DNA of 64,000 nucleotides, taken from assembly GCF_002895565.1 (NCBI RefSeq), contig NZ_AZRN01000036.1:1-64000 (forward strand), given 5' to 3'. A program made the translations under genes and the position numbers. This stretch comes from Petrotoga mexicana DSM 14811 (lineage in GTDB: Bacteria > Thermotogota > Thermotogae > Petrotogales > Petrotogaceae). The notes under the pieces are model-generated. The model was not told the origin of the DNA, did not search any database, and saw only the letters and a list, made by a program, of their open reading frames with translations. This document shows positions 35,269 through 44,011 of this stretch, in pieces; within the stretch, counting starts at the first letter, position 1, and the number at the start of each line of letters is the position of its first letter.

Positions 35269-35931
35269 ATGTCAAAATATAATAAAAAACGTATCGCACG
35301 GTTATTTGACAATATGGCTGATACGAAGGGCAAAGCAGTTGAACAAATTGCAGGTTCAAGTGAGAGTATCCCACAAATAGCCGGTAGGCTAGCTTTTGAG
35401 CAATTGAAACTCACTGGCGAAGATGTGTTACTCGATGTTGGAACGGGCACCGGTGATAAAGCTATTGCAGCTGCTCATATCTGTCGGCAAGTAATTGGTA
35501 TTGATATTAGTAGGAAGAGTTTGGAGCAAGCCAGAATAAAGGCTGAAAAGGAGAAATTAAATAATGTAATCTTTGCTTATGGCGCATTTGAAGAACCTTG
35601 TGCGGAGTTCAATCTTGCTTTATACGGTATTACAAAGATTCTTGCTGTCTATTCATTGCATCATCTACCCGATCAACTCAAGAAAGAGAGTTTGATTACT
35701 CTATCTAATTTTTTGTTTAGGCCTGGTCGTATGGTAATCGGTGACATTATGTTTTTTGATGAGCCTAATAAGCATCTTGAAAAATTCAATGAGGTATACT
35801 ATGACGGTGGAGATACAGATTTTCCTTCGCGAGTAGAATACCTAACCGAATGTTTGAAACAGATAGGAGGTAAAACTCGTATTGAGCAGATTCATCCTTT
35901 GGTTGGAGTGATAATATCGGACTTTGTATAA
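35269..35931 (+). CDS. SAM-dependent methyltransferase
   Basis: 220 aa; ATG behind AAGGAGAT. Class I methyltransferase with SAM motif I LLDVGTGTGDKAIAAA, then VIGIDISRKSL, and LAVYSLHHLPD (motif IV region). UbiE/COQ5-like small-molecule methyltransferase; substrate unknown. It is more GC-rich than its neighbours, and its flanks (35172-35268 and 35932-36168) look like decayed sequence, suggesting acquisition by transfer. Confidence 0.75.
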   Translation: MSKYNKKRIARLFDNMADTKGKAVEQIAGSSESIPQIAGRLAFEQLKLTGEDVLLDVGTGTGDKAIAAAHICRQVIGIDISRKSLEQARIKAEKEKLNNVIFAYGAFEEPCAEFNLALYGITKILAVYSLHHLPDQLKKESLITLSNFLFRPGRMVIGDIMFFDEPNKHLEKFNEVYYDGGDTDFPSRVEYLTECLKQIGGKTRIEQIHPLVGVIISDFV

Positions 35932-36168
35932 CAGCTTGTTTGTGACACTTCGCTGATTGATTTTTTCCCCAAGTTAGTCTTGTAAAGTTAGTCAAACAAT
36001 CATGAGAATGAAAGGAAGTTAACTGTAAGAATTATTGGCTGCTTGTTTAAGAAGTGTTGTAACCTCAGGCATAATCGAAGGTGATGAAGTAATTGGTTAA
36101 GAAGTTGACTGCTAAGTCAGAGAACAAGCTTTAAAAACAATGGCCATGTATACAAGGAGGTGATTTTG
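35932..36168. other. Non-coding or decayed region
   Basis: No ORF with an SD until AAGGAGG at 36155-36161. One plus frame (from about 36041) reads like protein but is broken by two TAA stops (36098 and 36113 region), which could mark a gene relic. No family recognised. Confidence 0.35.
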
Positions 36169-36378
36169 ATGGAAGAAATAATCAAAAGTGCTGAAAAGTA
36201 CATTGAGGAAAATCCTGAAGTGGATTTAGAAAAGTTAGAAGAATTCTTAAAGGGAATCTATGATGAAAAAGACGTTGATGAGTACTTTGCTCAGATTGGT
36301 GAAATTCTATCGGTAATGGAAGATTATTATGAAGATCCTTTGGATCTCTTCATCAATAATGAAAAAGACAATCAATAA
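36169..36378 (+). CDS. Small acidic hypothetical protein
   Basis: 69 aa; ATG 36169 behind AAGGAGGTGAT, an excellent SD. Highly acidic (many Glu and Asp), predicted helical, no membrane segment or cysteine. It precedes the MFS gene by 14 bases and is likely co-transcribed. Function unknown; the strong SD supports that it is real. Confidence 0.65.
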   Translation: MEEIIKSAEKYIEENPEVDLEKLEEFLKGIYDEKDVDEYFAQIGEILSVMEDYYEDPLDLFINNEKDNQ

Positions 36379-36392
36379 GGGGGAGGGCAAAG

Positions 36393-37628
36393 TTGACAAA
36401 AGAGGAAAGAAGTTGGATTTTGTACGATTGGGCGAATTCTGCGTATTCAGTTGCTATAACCACCGCACTATTACCGATATTCTTTAAGGATTATGCCGCC
36501 GCTCAGATGCCGGATTATTTGTCAACCGCTTATTGGGGTTATTCATCTACTATTGCTACTTTGATAGTGGCGATCTTAGCTCCAATTTTAGGAACAATAG
36601 CTGATTATAAGAACTATAAAAAAAGGTTTTTGCTCTTTTTCCTTTTAATGGGTGTTGTATTTACAGCTTCACTGTCTTTAATTCAAGAAGGACAATGGTT
36701 TTTTGCCTTAGTGTTATATGTTTTATCCAGCATAGGATTCTCTGGAGCGAATGTTTTCTACGATTCCTTTTTAACAGATGTAACTTCAAAAGAACGTATG
36801 AATTGGGTATCTTCTAGTGGCTTTGGATGGGGTTATATAGGTAGTACTATCCCATTTTTAATTGGACTTATTTTTATCTTGAATCCTTCATTAATCGGTC
36901 TTAACTCCACTATTTCCGCAACAAAACTGGCATTTGTTATTACAGCAGCGTGGTGGTTGGTTTTTTCGATACCGATTATGAAAAATGTGAAGCAAACGTA
37001 CTATGTAGAAAAAACGAAAACTCCAATAAAAGATTCTTTTAAACGGATCACGCAATTTTTAAAGAATCTGAAAGGCAATAAAAATGTTTTTCTCTTTTTA
37101 ATGGCATATTTTTTCTATATAGATGGTGTGGATACGATAATAAGGATGTCTTCTTCCTATGGACTTGATGTCGGACTTAACGCCAACGATTTGCTGGTAG
37201 CTTTTTTAGTGATACAAATAGTAGCTTTTCCTTTTGCTTTGTTATATGGAAGATTATCCAAGAGGTTTTCTACAAAAAGTTTGATATATTTTGCGATTTT
37301 TGTCTATACTTTTATCACTGTTTTTGCTTTTTTCTTAGAAACCATTGTTCAATTTTGGATATTAGCTATGTTAGTAGCATCTTCTCAAGGTGGAATTCAA
37401 GCCCTTAGCAGGTCACTTTATGGTCGAATGATACCAAAGGATCGATCTGCAGAGTATTTTGGGTTCTACAATATATTCGGAAAATTTTCAGCTATTTTGG
37501 GCCCTTTTTTAGTAGGGATCTTTACGCAAATTGGAAAGAGTTCAAGATGGGGAGTTGCAAGTTTGCTCTTTTTGTTTATCATTGGGGCAATACTTTTCTA
37601 TTTTGTAAAAGAGCCTGAAAAGGCGTAA
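36393..37628 (+). CDS. MFS transporter, UMF1/Atg22-like
   Basis: 411 aa, about twelve membrane helices; TTG start behind GGGGGAGGG. The N-terminus [31 protein letters not shown] is characteristic of the UMF1 (Atg22-like) branch, as is [39 protein letters not shown]. Possible amino acid or metabolite efflux; the substrate is unknown. Upstream of the small leader and mgtE. Confidence 0.85.
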   Translation: MTKEERSWILYDWANSAYSVAITTALLPIFFKDYAAAQMPDYLSTAYWGYSSTIATLIVAILAPILGTIADYKNYKKRFLLFFLLMGVVFTASLSLIQEGQWFFALVLYVLSSIGFSGANVFYDSFLTDVTSKERMNWVSSSGFGWGYIGSTIPFLIGLIFILNPSLIGLNSTISATKLAFVITAAWWLVFSIPIMKNVKQTYYVEKTKTPIKDSFKRITQFLKNLKGNKNVFLFLMAYFFYIDGVDTIIRMSSSYGLDVGLNANDLLVAFLVIQIVAFPFALLYGRLSKRFSTKSLIYFAIFVYTFITVFAFFLETIVQFWILAMLVASSQGGIQALSRSLYGRMIPKDRSAEYFGFYNIFGKFSAILGPFLVGIFTQIGKSSRWGVASLLFLFIIGAILFYFVKEPEKA

Positions 37629-37656
37629 AATTTTTAGCAAGAAAGGAGTGGTAAAG

Positions 37657-37704
37657 ATGGATAGTACCGGTAGTTTCTTTGAATTTTCTGATCTACCACC
37701 ATAA
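37657..37704 (+). CDS. Putative leader peptide upstream of mgtE (ends Leu-Pro-Pro)
   Basis: A 15-codon ORF MDSTGSFFEFSDLPP then TAA, with AAGGAG (37643-37648) eight bases before ATG 37657. Its stop is 21 bases upstream of the mgtE start, and mgtE has its own SD. The acidic residue and two Pro codons right before the stop could stall ribosomes, and short acidic/proline leaders control Mg2+ transporter genes in enterobacteria. No terminator hairpin is obvious here, so control, if any, would be translational. Existence is supported by the SD; the role is inferred. Confidence 0.55.
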   Translation: MDSTGSFFEFSDLPP

Positions 37705-37725
37705 TGATTGAAAGGAGGAACAAAA

Positions 37726-39075
37726 TTGAAGGTTGAAGTAAAAGTCGATATAAAAAAATTAATAAACGAAAAAGAGTTTAAACTTCTAAAAGAGTTGTTA
37801 AAAGAACAAGAACCCGCAAGAATAGTAGAGATGATTGAAGAATTACCACAGGATGAAAAAATTGTTGTTTTCAGATTTTTGCCTAAAGATACAGCAGCAG
37901 AAGTATTTTCTCATTTAGAAAAAGACGATCAAATGGAATTACTTTCTCTCTTTAAAGAAGATAAGTTGAAAGAAATAATAGAAAATATGGAACCTGATGA
38001 TAGAGCTGATCTTTTAGAAGAACTTCCTGCTAACGTAGTTAAACATTTACTTGCCCATCTTTCTAATGAAGAGAGACAAAGTACGCTTACTCTTTTGAAT
38101 TATCCTGAATATTCTGCAGGAAGGATAATGAACCCGAATTTTTTGGATCTTAAAGAAAATATGACTGTGAAAGAGGCGCTTCAACATATTAAGGTTGAAG
38201 GAAATAAAAAAGAGACTATCTACACTTTGTTTGTGATAGATAACACTAGAAAATTGAAAGGGACAGTAGAATTAAAAGATTTGATTTTTTCAGAAGAAGA
38301 TGAATTCATAAAAAATATTATGAATGAAAACCCAATCTATTCAACAGTTTACGAAGATGAAGAAGAAGTTGCAAGGATCATGCAAGATTATGATCTTTTA
38401 GCTATTCCGGTTACAGATAGTGAAAAAAGGTTGGTCGGAATAATAACAATTGACGATATTGTGGATGTTTTAGAAGAATCAGCTACGGAAGATATCCAAA
38501 AAATGGCGGCGGTAGGAGTAACAGAAACTTCTTATTTCCATACTTCCATCTGGGCGCTTATAAAAAGCAGGGTAATCTGGCTTGGTGCCTTATTACTTTT
38601 TGAGAGTATTGCCGTCTTTGTAATTGAAGGATTTTCAGATGTTTTACAGAAAATTACTGTATTAGCGGCATTTATGCCAACTATTAACGCTATAGGAGGA
38701 AATACTGGGAGTCAAATGTCTGCTATAGTAATTAGATCAATGGCAGTTGGAGATATTGAAGAGGATGATTTTAAAAAAGTTTTAAGTAAAGAGTTGTTTT
38801 CTGGTATAATTTTAGGTATAATTTTGGGAATAATCATGTTTTTAAGATCAATTGTTAATACTCGAGAACCTTTAATTATGTTGAGTTTATCTTTGTCTAT
38901 AATTATAGTAGTAATGATTTCAAATCTTTTAGGAGCCATCCTACCTTTTTTTGCAAAAAAAATACATTTAGATCCAGCCTTGATCTCTGGCCCTTTTATT
39001 TCAACTTTGATGGATATACTAAGTATGTTTTTCTATTTTTCTATTTCGGCATTACTTCTTAAAGATTTGTTGTGA
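37726..39075 (+). CDS. mgtE: Magnesium transporter MgtE
   Basis: 449 aa; TTG 37726 behind AAAGGAGG. MgtE layout: N-terminal superhelical domain (about 1-125) with ARIVEMIEELPQDEKIVVFRFLP, a tandem CBS region (about 130-255; SAGRIMNPNFLDLKENMTV, GIITIDDIVDVLEE), and five membrane helices with IGGNTGSQMSAIVIRS, the conserved pore motif. Gated Mg2+ channel: Mg2+ bound to the CBS domain closes it. Confidence 0.95.
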   Translation: MKVEVKVDIKKLINEKEFKLLKELLKEQEPARIVEMIEELPQDEKIVVFRFLPKDTAAEVFSHLEKDDQMELLSLFKEDKLKEIIENMEPDDRADLLEELPANVVKHLLAHLSNEERQSTLTLLNYPEYSAGRIMNPNFLDLKENMTVKEALQHIKVEGNKKETIYTLFVIDNTRKLKGTVELKDLIFSEEDEFIKNIMNENPIYSTVYEDEEEVARIMQDYDLLAIPVTDSEKRLVGIITIDDIVDVLEESATEDIQKMAAVGVTETSYFHTSIWALIKSRVIWLGALLLFESIAVFVIEGFSDVLQKITVLAAFMPTINAIGGNTGSQMSAIVIRSMAVGDIEEDDFKKVLSKELFSGIILGIILGIIMFLRSIVNTREPLIMLSLSLSIIIVVMISNLLGAILPFFAKKIHLDPALISGPFISTLMDILSMFFYFSISALLLKDLL

Positions 39076-39130
39076 AAAACAGACAATAAGCAAATGAATA
39101 AATTGAAATTTGATGGAAGGAACTGATATA

Positions 39131-40030
39131 ATGAACGAAATGGATATTCAAGAGATCACCAAAAAAATTAAAGAATTACCTACGCCTGATTTTATTGTAC
39201 AAAGAATTATAAACATAGCCAACGATCCCTATGCTGATATAAATGACTTGCATAATATGATCGTTCAATCTCCTGCTTTAACTGCAAAGATTTTAAGACT
39301 ATCTAATTCGGCTTATTATGCACTACCTAAGAGAGTAACGAAACTAACACAAGCGATAAATCTACTCGGGTTCAAAACGGTAAGGAATTTAGCTTTAAGT
39401 ATTTTTACCGTCGAGAATTATTTTTCTCAAGAAATACCTTTTTTCAATACACAGCATTTTTGGGTTCACTTGATCTCAACTGGAGTGGCCTCAGAACTTT
39501 TAGCAAAATATCTTAATTCCCCTGATAAAGAAGAAGCCTTTATGTGTGGTGTTTTGCATGATCTTAGTAAAGTAGTAATGGCCCATATCATGCCCGATGT
39601 TTTTGAGATGGTCATTAAAGTTGCTCAACACGAAAAAATTTCTTTTTTTCAGGCGGAAAATATGTTATCAACTTATTCGCATCAACAGATTGGGAGGAAG
39701 CTTTTTAAAAATTGGAATATGTCAGACTTAGTCATAGAAACCGCTACATACCATGATAATCCTTTAGAGTCTAGTAATGAAGAAGCAAGAAAATTATTGT
39801 ATATTGTAAATGTTGCGAATATAACTACTAATTCATATTTTTATGGCTATTCAGGATGCTTCGATATTCCTGAGGTTGATTTAAAGGTTTGGAACTTTTT
39901 GGGATTAAATTATAATAAATATTCCAGTTATTTTGAAGAATTCAAAGATATAATTAAAAGGTCTCCTGAGTTTACGAATATGAAAGAAGTGTTCGATGAT
40001 ATGGAGGTGACATCTGATGGCTCAGTATAG
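39131..40030 (+). CDS. HDOD domain signalling protein
   Basis: 299 aa; ATG 39131 behind GGAAGGA. The HDOD domain covers most of the protein: LPTPDFIVQRIINIANDPYADINDLHNMI, SPALTAKILRLSNSAYY and AINLLGFKTVRNLALSI are its signature stretches. HDOD proteins are regulators without a conserved enzymatic activity, sometimes in motility or stress signalling. It overlaps rbfA by 14 bases, so translation of the two is coupled. Confidence 0.87.
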   Translation: MNEMDIQEITKKIKELPTPDFIVQRIINIANDPYADINDLHNMIVQSPALTAKILRLSNSAYYALPKRVTKLTQAINLLGFKTVRNLALSIFTVENYFSQEIPFFNTQHFWVHLISTGVASELLAKYLNSPDKEEAFMCGVLHDLSKVVMAHIMPDVFEMVIKVAQHEKISFFQAENMLSTYSHQQIGRKLFKNWNMSDLVIETATYHDNPLESSNEEARKLLYIVNVANITTNSYFYGYSGCFDIPEVDLKVWNFLGLNYNKYSSYFEEFKDIIKRSPEFTNMKEVFDDMEVTSDGSV

Positions 40031-40370
40031 AAGAGAAATGCTTGAGTCTGAAATGAAAAAATTAATTACCCAAGGTTTTTCTCAATTAAAGGATCCTAGA
40101 TTAAAAGACAAATTTATTGATATAAATATGGTACGTTTATCAAAAGATAAATCTTATTTAGATGTATATGTATCATCCCTCGATGAAGATGTTGATGCTA
40201 TTATCGAAATTCTAAACAACGCAAAGGGTATGTTTAGAACTCTTATCGCAAAAAATATTAAAATGTTCAAAGCCCCCGAAGTAAGGTTCCATAAAGACGA
40301 AGGTATTGAAGCAAGTATAAGAATAAATAAACTAATAGAGAAAATAGAGAAAAACGAGGAAAGTAAATGA
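40017..40370 (+). CDS. rbfA: Ribosome-binding factor A
   Basis: 117 aa. A small KH-fold protein that helps mature 16S rRNA in the 30S subunit. MLESEMKKLITQGFSQLKDPRL near the N-terminus and ILNNAKGMFRTLIAKNIKMFKAPEVRFHKDEGI fit RbfA. The start ATG is inside the end of the HDOD gene and follows GGAGGTGA. truB starts four bases before its stop; rbfA-truB-ribF is a common bacterial order. Confidence 0.9.
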   Translation: MAQYRREMLESEMKKLITQGFSQLKDPRLKDKFIDINMVRLSKDKSYLDVYVSSLDEDVDAIIEILNNAKGMFRTLIAKNIKMFKAPEVRFHKDEGIEASIRINKLIEKIEKNEESK

Positions 40371-41284
40371 AAAGTGGTTTTTTAGTAATCAACAAGCCAA
40401 AGGGTATTACTTCCCATGACGTTGTCTCAATAATCAGAAAAAAGCTTGGAATTAGAAAGGTTGGTCATGCTGGTACTCTTGATCCCTTTGCTACTGGGGT
40501 ACTAGTTGTAGGAATAAATAAAGCTACAAGACTATTAGAATTTTTTCAGACCGAAAAAAAGACATACTATGTAAAAGCTGAATTGGGGATCGTTACAGAT
40601 ACTTTTGATATAGAAGGAAAAGTACAAGAAAAGAACGAAGTTACTCAGCAACACATCTCTAATTTGAAAGACATATGTTTTTCATTTGTGGGGGAATATT
40701 TGCAAGTTCCTCCTGCATATTCAGCCAAAAAATATAAAGGTAAAAAGCTTTATGAATATGCGCGTGAAGGTAAAATAATTAATCTTCCTCCAAAAAAAGT
40801 AAAAATATATCAGATTTCAAATTTTTCACAAGAAGGACAAGAATTTAGTTTTAATGTAGAAGTAAGTTCTGGAACTTATATAAGATCATTAATCATGGAT
40901 ATAGGATATGCTTTAGGATGTGGAGCTGTTACCAAAGAACTTTGTAGAATAAAGAGTGGTAAGTTTGAATTAAAAGATAGTATTCTTTTAGAAGAAGTTT
41001 CGTTGGAAAAAATGTTAAAAATGGATGAGGCTTTAGATCTCCCTTACGTTAAGATTAATAACGGTCAACAAGTCATTAAAGGTCACCAAATTTATAAAGA
41101 TAATATTTTAGAATTTTCTAATTTCAACAAAAATGATTACGTTAAAATATACGATGAAAAATGGTATTTTTTAGGAATAGGTAAAGCTGAAAAAAAATCA
41201 ACATTTTTAAAAACTCTCTTTAAAGAAGAAGAAAGAAACGATAGAATAGTAAAAATAAATAAAATTCTGTACGAGGTGACATAA
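40367..41284 (+). CDS. truB: tRNA pseudouridine(55) synthase TruB
   Basis: 305 aa. Modifies U55 in the T-loop of tRNA. N-terminal GFLVINKPKGITSHDVV, the catalytic HAGTLDPFATGVLVV (Asp), and SSGTYIRSLIMDIGYALG are all diagnostic; a C-terminal PUA-like domain follows (about 230-305). The start overlaps the rbfA stop by four bases (ATGA). Confidence 0.95.
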   Translation: MKSGFLVINKPKGITSHDVVSIIRKKLGIRKVGHAGTLDPFATGVLVVGINKATRLLEFFQTEKKTYYVKAELGIVTDTFDIEGKVQEKNEVTQQHISNLKDICFSFVGEYLQVPPAYSAKKYKGKKLYEYAREGKIINLPPKKVKIYQISNFSQEGQEFSFNVEVSSGTYIRSLIMDIGYALGCGAVTKELCRIKSGKFELKDSILLEEVSLEKMLKMDEALDLPYVKINNGQQVIKGHQIYKDNILEFSNFNKNDYVKIYDEKWYFLGIGKAEKKSTFLKTLFKEEERNDRIVKINKILYEVT

Positions 41285-41286
41285 AA

Positions 41287-42177
41287 TTGTACGCACTCAC
41301 AATTGGGATCTTTGATGGTGTACACAAAGGCCATCAATATATATTGAAAAATACTCTCCAACTTGCAAATAACTTAAGGTTTGACCCCTTGGTTTTGATG
41401 TTTAGATATCCTCCTGAAAAGTATATTGGAGGTTTTGAAGGCCTTATCCTACCTAGTTGGAGAAGAAAACAAATCTGCGAAGATTTGGGATTTACAGTTG
41501 AAGTAAAAGATTTAGAAGAAGTATGGGGATTACCCCATGAACAATATCTTGAGGAATTGATGAAAAAGGGTGTAAAAGCAATAGTTTGTGGTGAAGATTT
41601 CACCTTTGGGAAAGATGCTTTAGGCGATGTGGAATATTTACAAGCTGTTAGTCAAAGCAAAGGTTTGGTGGTCAAAGTACTGAAAGATTTAAAAAGTCAA
41701 GGAAACAGGGTTAGTTCTTCCGCAATAAAAAGAGAGCTAAAATCAGGTAATATTAAGAAGGCAAATGAAATGCTTGGAAGGCCTTGGACTCTGGAAGGTA
41801 CAGTTCATGAAGATAGGCATCTGGGGTTTAAACTTGGTTTTCCAACTGCAAATATTAACGTTTGGGAAAAAGAGAAAATCATATTACCAAAGTTTGGTGT
41901 TTACATTGTAAAAGGATATGTAAAGGGACGAGCTGGTTTCTTGTGGGGTCTAATGAATGTCGGTTTAAGGCCAACTTTTAACGAATATAAAAAAATCCCG
42001 AAAGTTGAAGTTTATTTTTTGGATTTTTTTGGTGATCTATATGGTGATTATATTGTTTTAGATGTAATTGATTTTTTGCGGGACGAGGTAAAATTTAAAA
42101 ATGAAAGAGAATTAATTGCTGCTATGGAGAAAGATGAAGATCAAGCTAGAAAGATTATACCGAAACATTATATATAG
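41287..42177 (+). CDS. ribF: Bifunctional riboflavin kinase/FAD synthetase
   Basis: 296 aa; TTG start behind GAGGTGAC. Makes FMN and FAD from riboflavin. The N-terminal FAD synthetase domain has GIFDGVHKGHQ (nucleotidyltransferase HxGH) and FTFGKDALGD; RVSSSAIKRELKSG links to the C-terminal kinase domain with GFPTANI. Third gene of rbfA-truB-ribF, two bases after truB. Confidence 0.95.
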   Translation: MYALTIGIFDGVHKGHQYILKNTLQLANNLRFDPLVLMFRYPPEKYIGGFEGLILPSWRRKQICEDLGFTVEVKDLEEVWGLPHEQYLEELMKKGVKAIVCGEDFTFGKDALGDVEYLQAVSQSKGLVVKVLKDLKSQGNRVSSSAIKRELKSGNIKKANEMLGRPWTLEGTVHEDRHLGFKLGFPTANINVWEKEKIILPKFGVYIVKGYVKGRAGFLWGLMNVGLRPTFNEYKKIPKVEVYFLDFFGDLYGDYIVLDVIDFLRDEVKFKNERELIAAMEKDEDQARKIIPKHYI

Positions 42178-42194
42178 AAGGGAGATGAACTGTT

Positions 42195-43949
42195 TTGCCT
42201 ACTTGGGATTTAACGTTTTTTTATTCTTCACCCAAGGACTCACAAATTAATGAAGATTTCGAAGAAAGCTTGAGAAAAATCAAAAAGTTACAGCAGCAAT
42301 ATTATGACAAACTATCTGACCCTTCTTTGACGCCAAGTGAGTTGAAAAATTTCTTCCAAGAGTTTGAGAAAATTTTAAAAATGCATAATTTTACTTACCA
42401 GTACTGTCACTTGCTTTATGATTCCAACACCCAAGATGAAACTGCTCAAAAACTCTATGCCGTGGCTAAAGATTACGATTCAAAAATAGAAATGGAATCA
42501 TCCTTTTGGAAGCCGACATTATTGAAGCAAAATGAAGAGAAATTGAATGAATTGATGCATGACCAGGAATTGAAAGATTACACTCATGTGATTCAACGGC
42601 TTATTAAATCAAAAAATCATATCTTGAGTGAAGATGCCGAAAAGGTATTAGCTGCTATGTACAACTCATCACGTGGAGGCTTTGAAGAGCTATATGGTCG
42701 GTTAACAAGTTCATATACTTTCAAGTTAGAGATCGATGGGGAAATCAAAGAATTAACCGATCCACAAGTAAGGGCTTTAAGAAGAAAACCTGATTTAAAA
42801 TTAAGACGTCAAGCAATGAAAGAATTCTTTAAAAAGTATGACGAAGATAGCCTCATCTTCGAAAAAACATACAATTCTATCGTAAAAAATTACGACACAG
42901 AGGCTAATTTGAGAAACTTCCAAAGCCCGATTTCTATGAGAAACTTGAACAACGAAGTTGAAGATGAAATTGTGGAAACCGTTATAAAGGTCACCACTGA
43001 CAAAACGCCTATGGTTCAGCAATATTACAGATGGAAAGGTAAAAAGTTGGGTATAGAACAAACGCTTGCTGATATCTATGCGCCTTTAACAAACGTGCAA
43101 AAAGAATATTCTTTTGAAGAGGCACAGAAGATTGTTTTAGATTCATATTACGAGTTCGATGAAGAAATTGGAGAACTTGCTGAGTCTTTCTTTAAAGAAA
43201 AAAGAATCGATGCTGAAATAAGAAAAGGTAAAAGGGGAGGAGCTTACACATCTTATGCGCTTCCAAATAAAAAACCTTTTATTTTGTTGAATTTTACAGC
43301 TACTCTTGCCGATGTAGGTACTTTGGCGCATGAGTTGGGACATGGGATACATGGAACTTTAGCCTCTGAACAAAACATTTGGAATTATCACCCTCCTTTA
43401 ACGATGGCGGAAGTTGCCTCTGTCTTTGGTGAGATGTTGGTTATTGACAAGATACTACCCACTCTTTCAGAAGAAGAAAGAACGGGGTACCTGGCATCAA
43501 ATATTGAAGGAATGTTTTCGACGATGTTTAGACAAAATATGATCGCCAGATTCGAAATATCATCTCACAATTTGATAGAACAAAATAGAAGTGCAAGTTG
43601 GAAAGAACTTGCAGAACTGTATAAAAAAGAATTAGAAATAATGTTTGGTGATTCAGTAATAATACCAAAAGAATATTACTATGAGTGGGCAAGTATACCT
43701 CATATCTTTAGAACACCTTTTTACGTATATGCATACAATTTTGCTAATTTATTAGTCTTAGCTTTATACCAACAGTACAAGGTTGAAGGAAAATCTTTTG
43801 TACCGAAATACAAAGAGTTGCTTAGAAGTGGTGCAAAAGATTCACCCAAAGAATTACTAAAAAAAATTGGGATTGACATTTCAAATAAAGATTTTTGGGA
43901 AAAAGGTTTCGAATTCATAGAAAGGGAATTTATTAGCAAATTAGATTGA
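42195..43949 (+). CDS. pepF: M3 family oligoendopeptidase F (PepF-like)
   Basis: 584 aa; TTG start behind GGGAGATG. Zinc metallopeptidase of the thimet family: LAHELGHGIHG (about residues 376-386) holds the HExxH zinc ligands, with GEMLVIDKIL downstream supplying further conserved residues. Degrades oligopeptides in the cytoplasm; no signal peptide. Helical and full length. Seventeen bases after ribF, so possibly co-transcribed. Confidence 0.93.
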   Translation: MPTWDLTFFYSSPKDSQINEDFEESLRKIKKLQQQYYDKLSDPSLTPSELKNFFQEFEKILKMHNFTYQYCHLLYDSNTQDETAQKLYAVAKDYDSKIEMESSFWKPTLLKQNEEKLNELMHDQELKDYTHVIQRLIKSKNHILSEDAEKVLAAMYNSSRGGFEELYGRLTSSYTFKLEIDGEIKELTDPQVRALRRKPDLKLRRQAMKEFFKKYDEDSLIFEKTYNSIVKNYDTEANLRNFQSPISMRNLNNEVEDEIVETVIKVTTDKTPMVQQYYRWKGKKLGIEQTLADIYAPLTNVQKEYSFEEAQKIVLDSYYEFDEEIGELAESFFKEKRIDAEIRKGKRGGAYTSYALPNKKPFILLNFTATLADVGTLAHELGHGIHGTLASEQNIWNYHPPLTMAEVASVFGEMLVIDKILPTLSEEERTGYLASNIEGMFSTMFRQNMIARFEISSHNLIEQNRSASWKELAELYKKELEIMFGDSVIIPKEYYYEWASIPHIFRTPFYVYAYNFANLLVLALYQQYKVEGKSFVPKYKELLRSGAKDSPKELLKKIGIDISNKDFWEKGFEFIEREFISKLD

Positions 43950-44011
43950 ATTAAGTTAACCAAATTCAACATGTTTTTAAATAATGGATTTAATCCAAGG
44001 GAGAATTTATC

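Noticed and set aside
36041-36160. Protein-like translation after the methyltransferase (ACLRSVVTSGIIEGDEVIG then stop).
   Set aside because: Two in-frame stops and no family recognised. It may be a relic, but the evidence is too thin to name a pseudogene.
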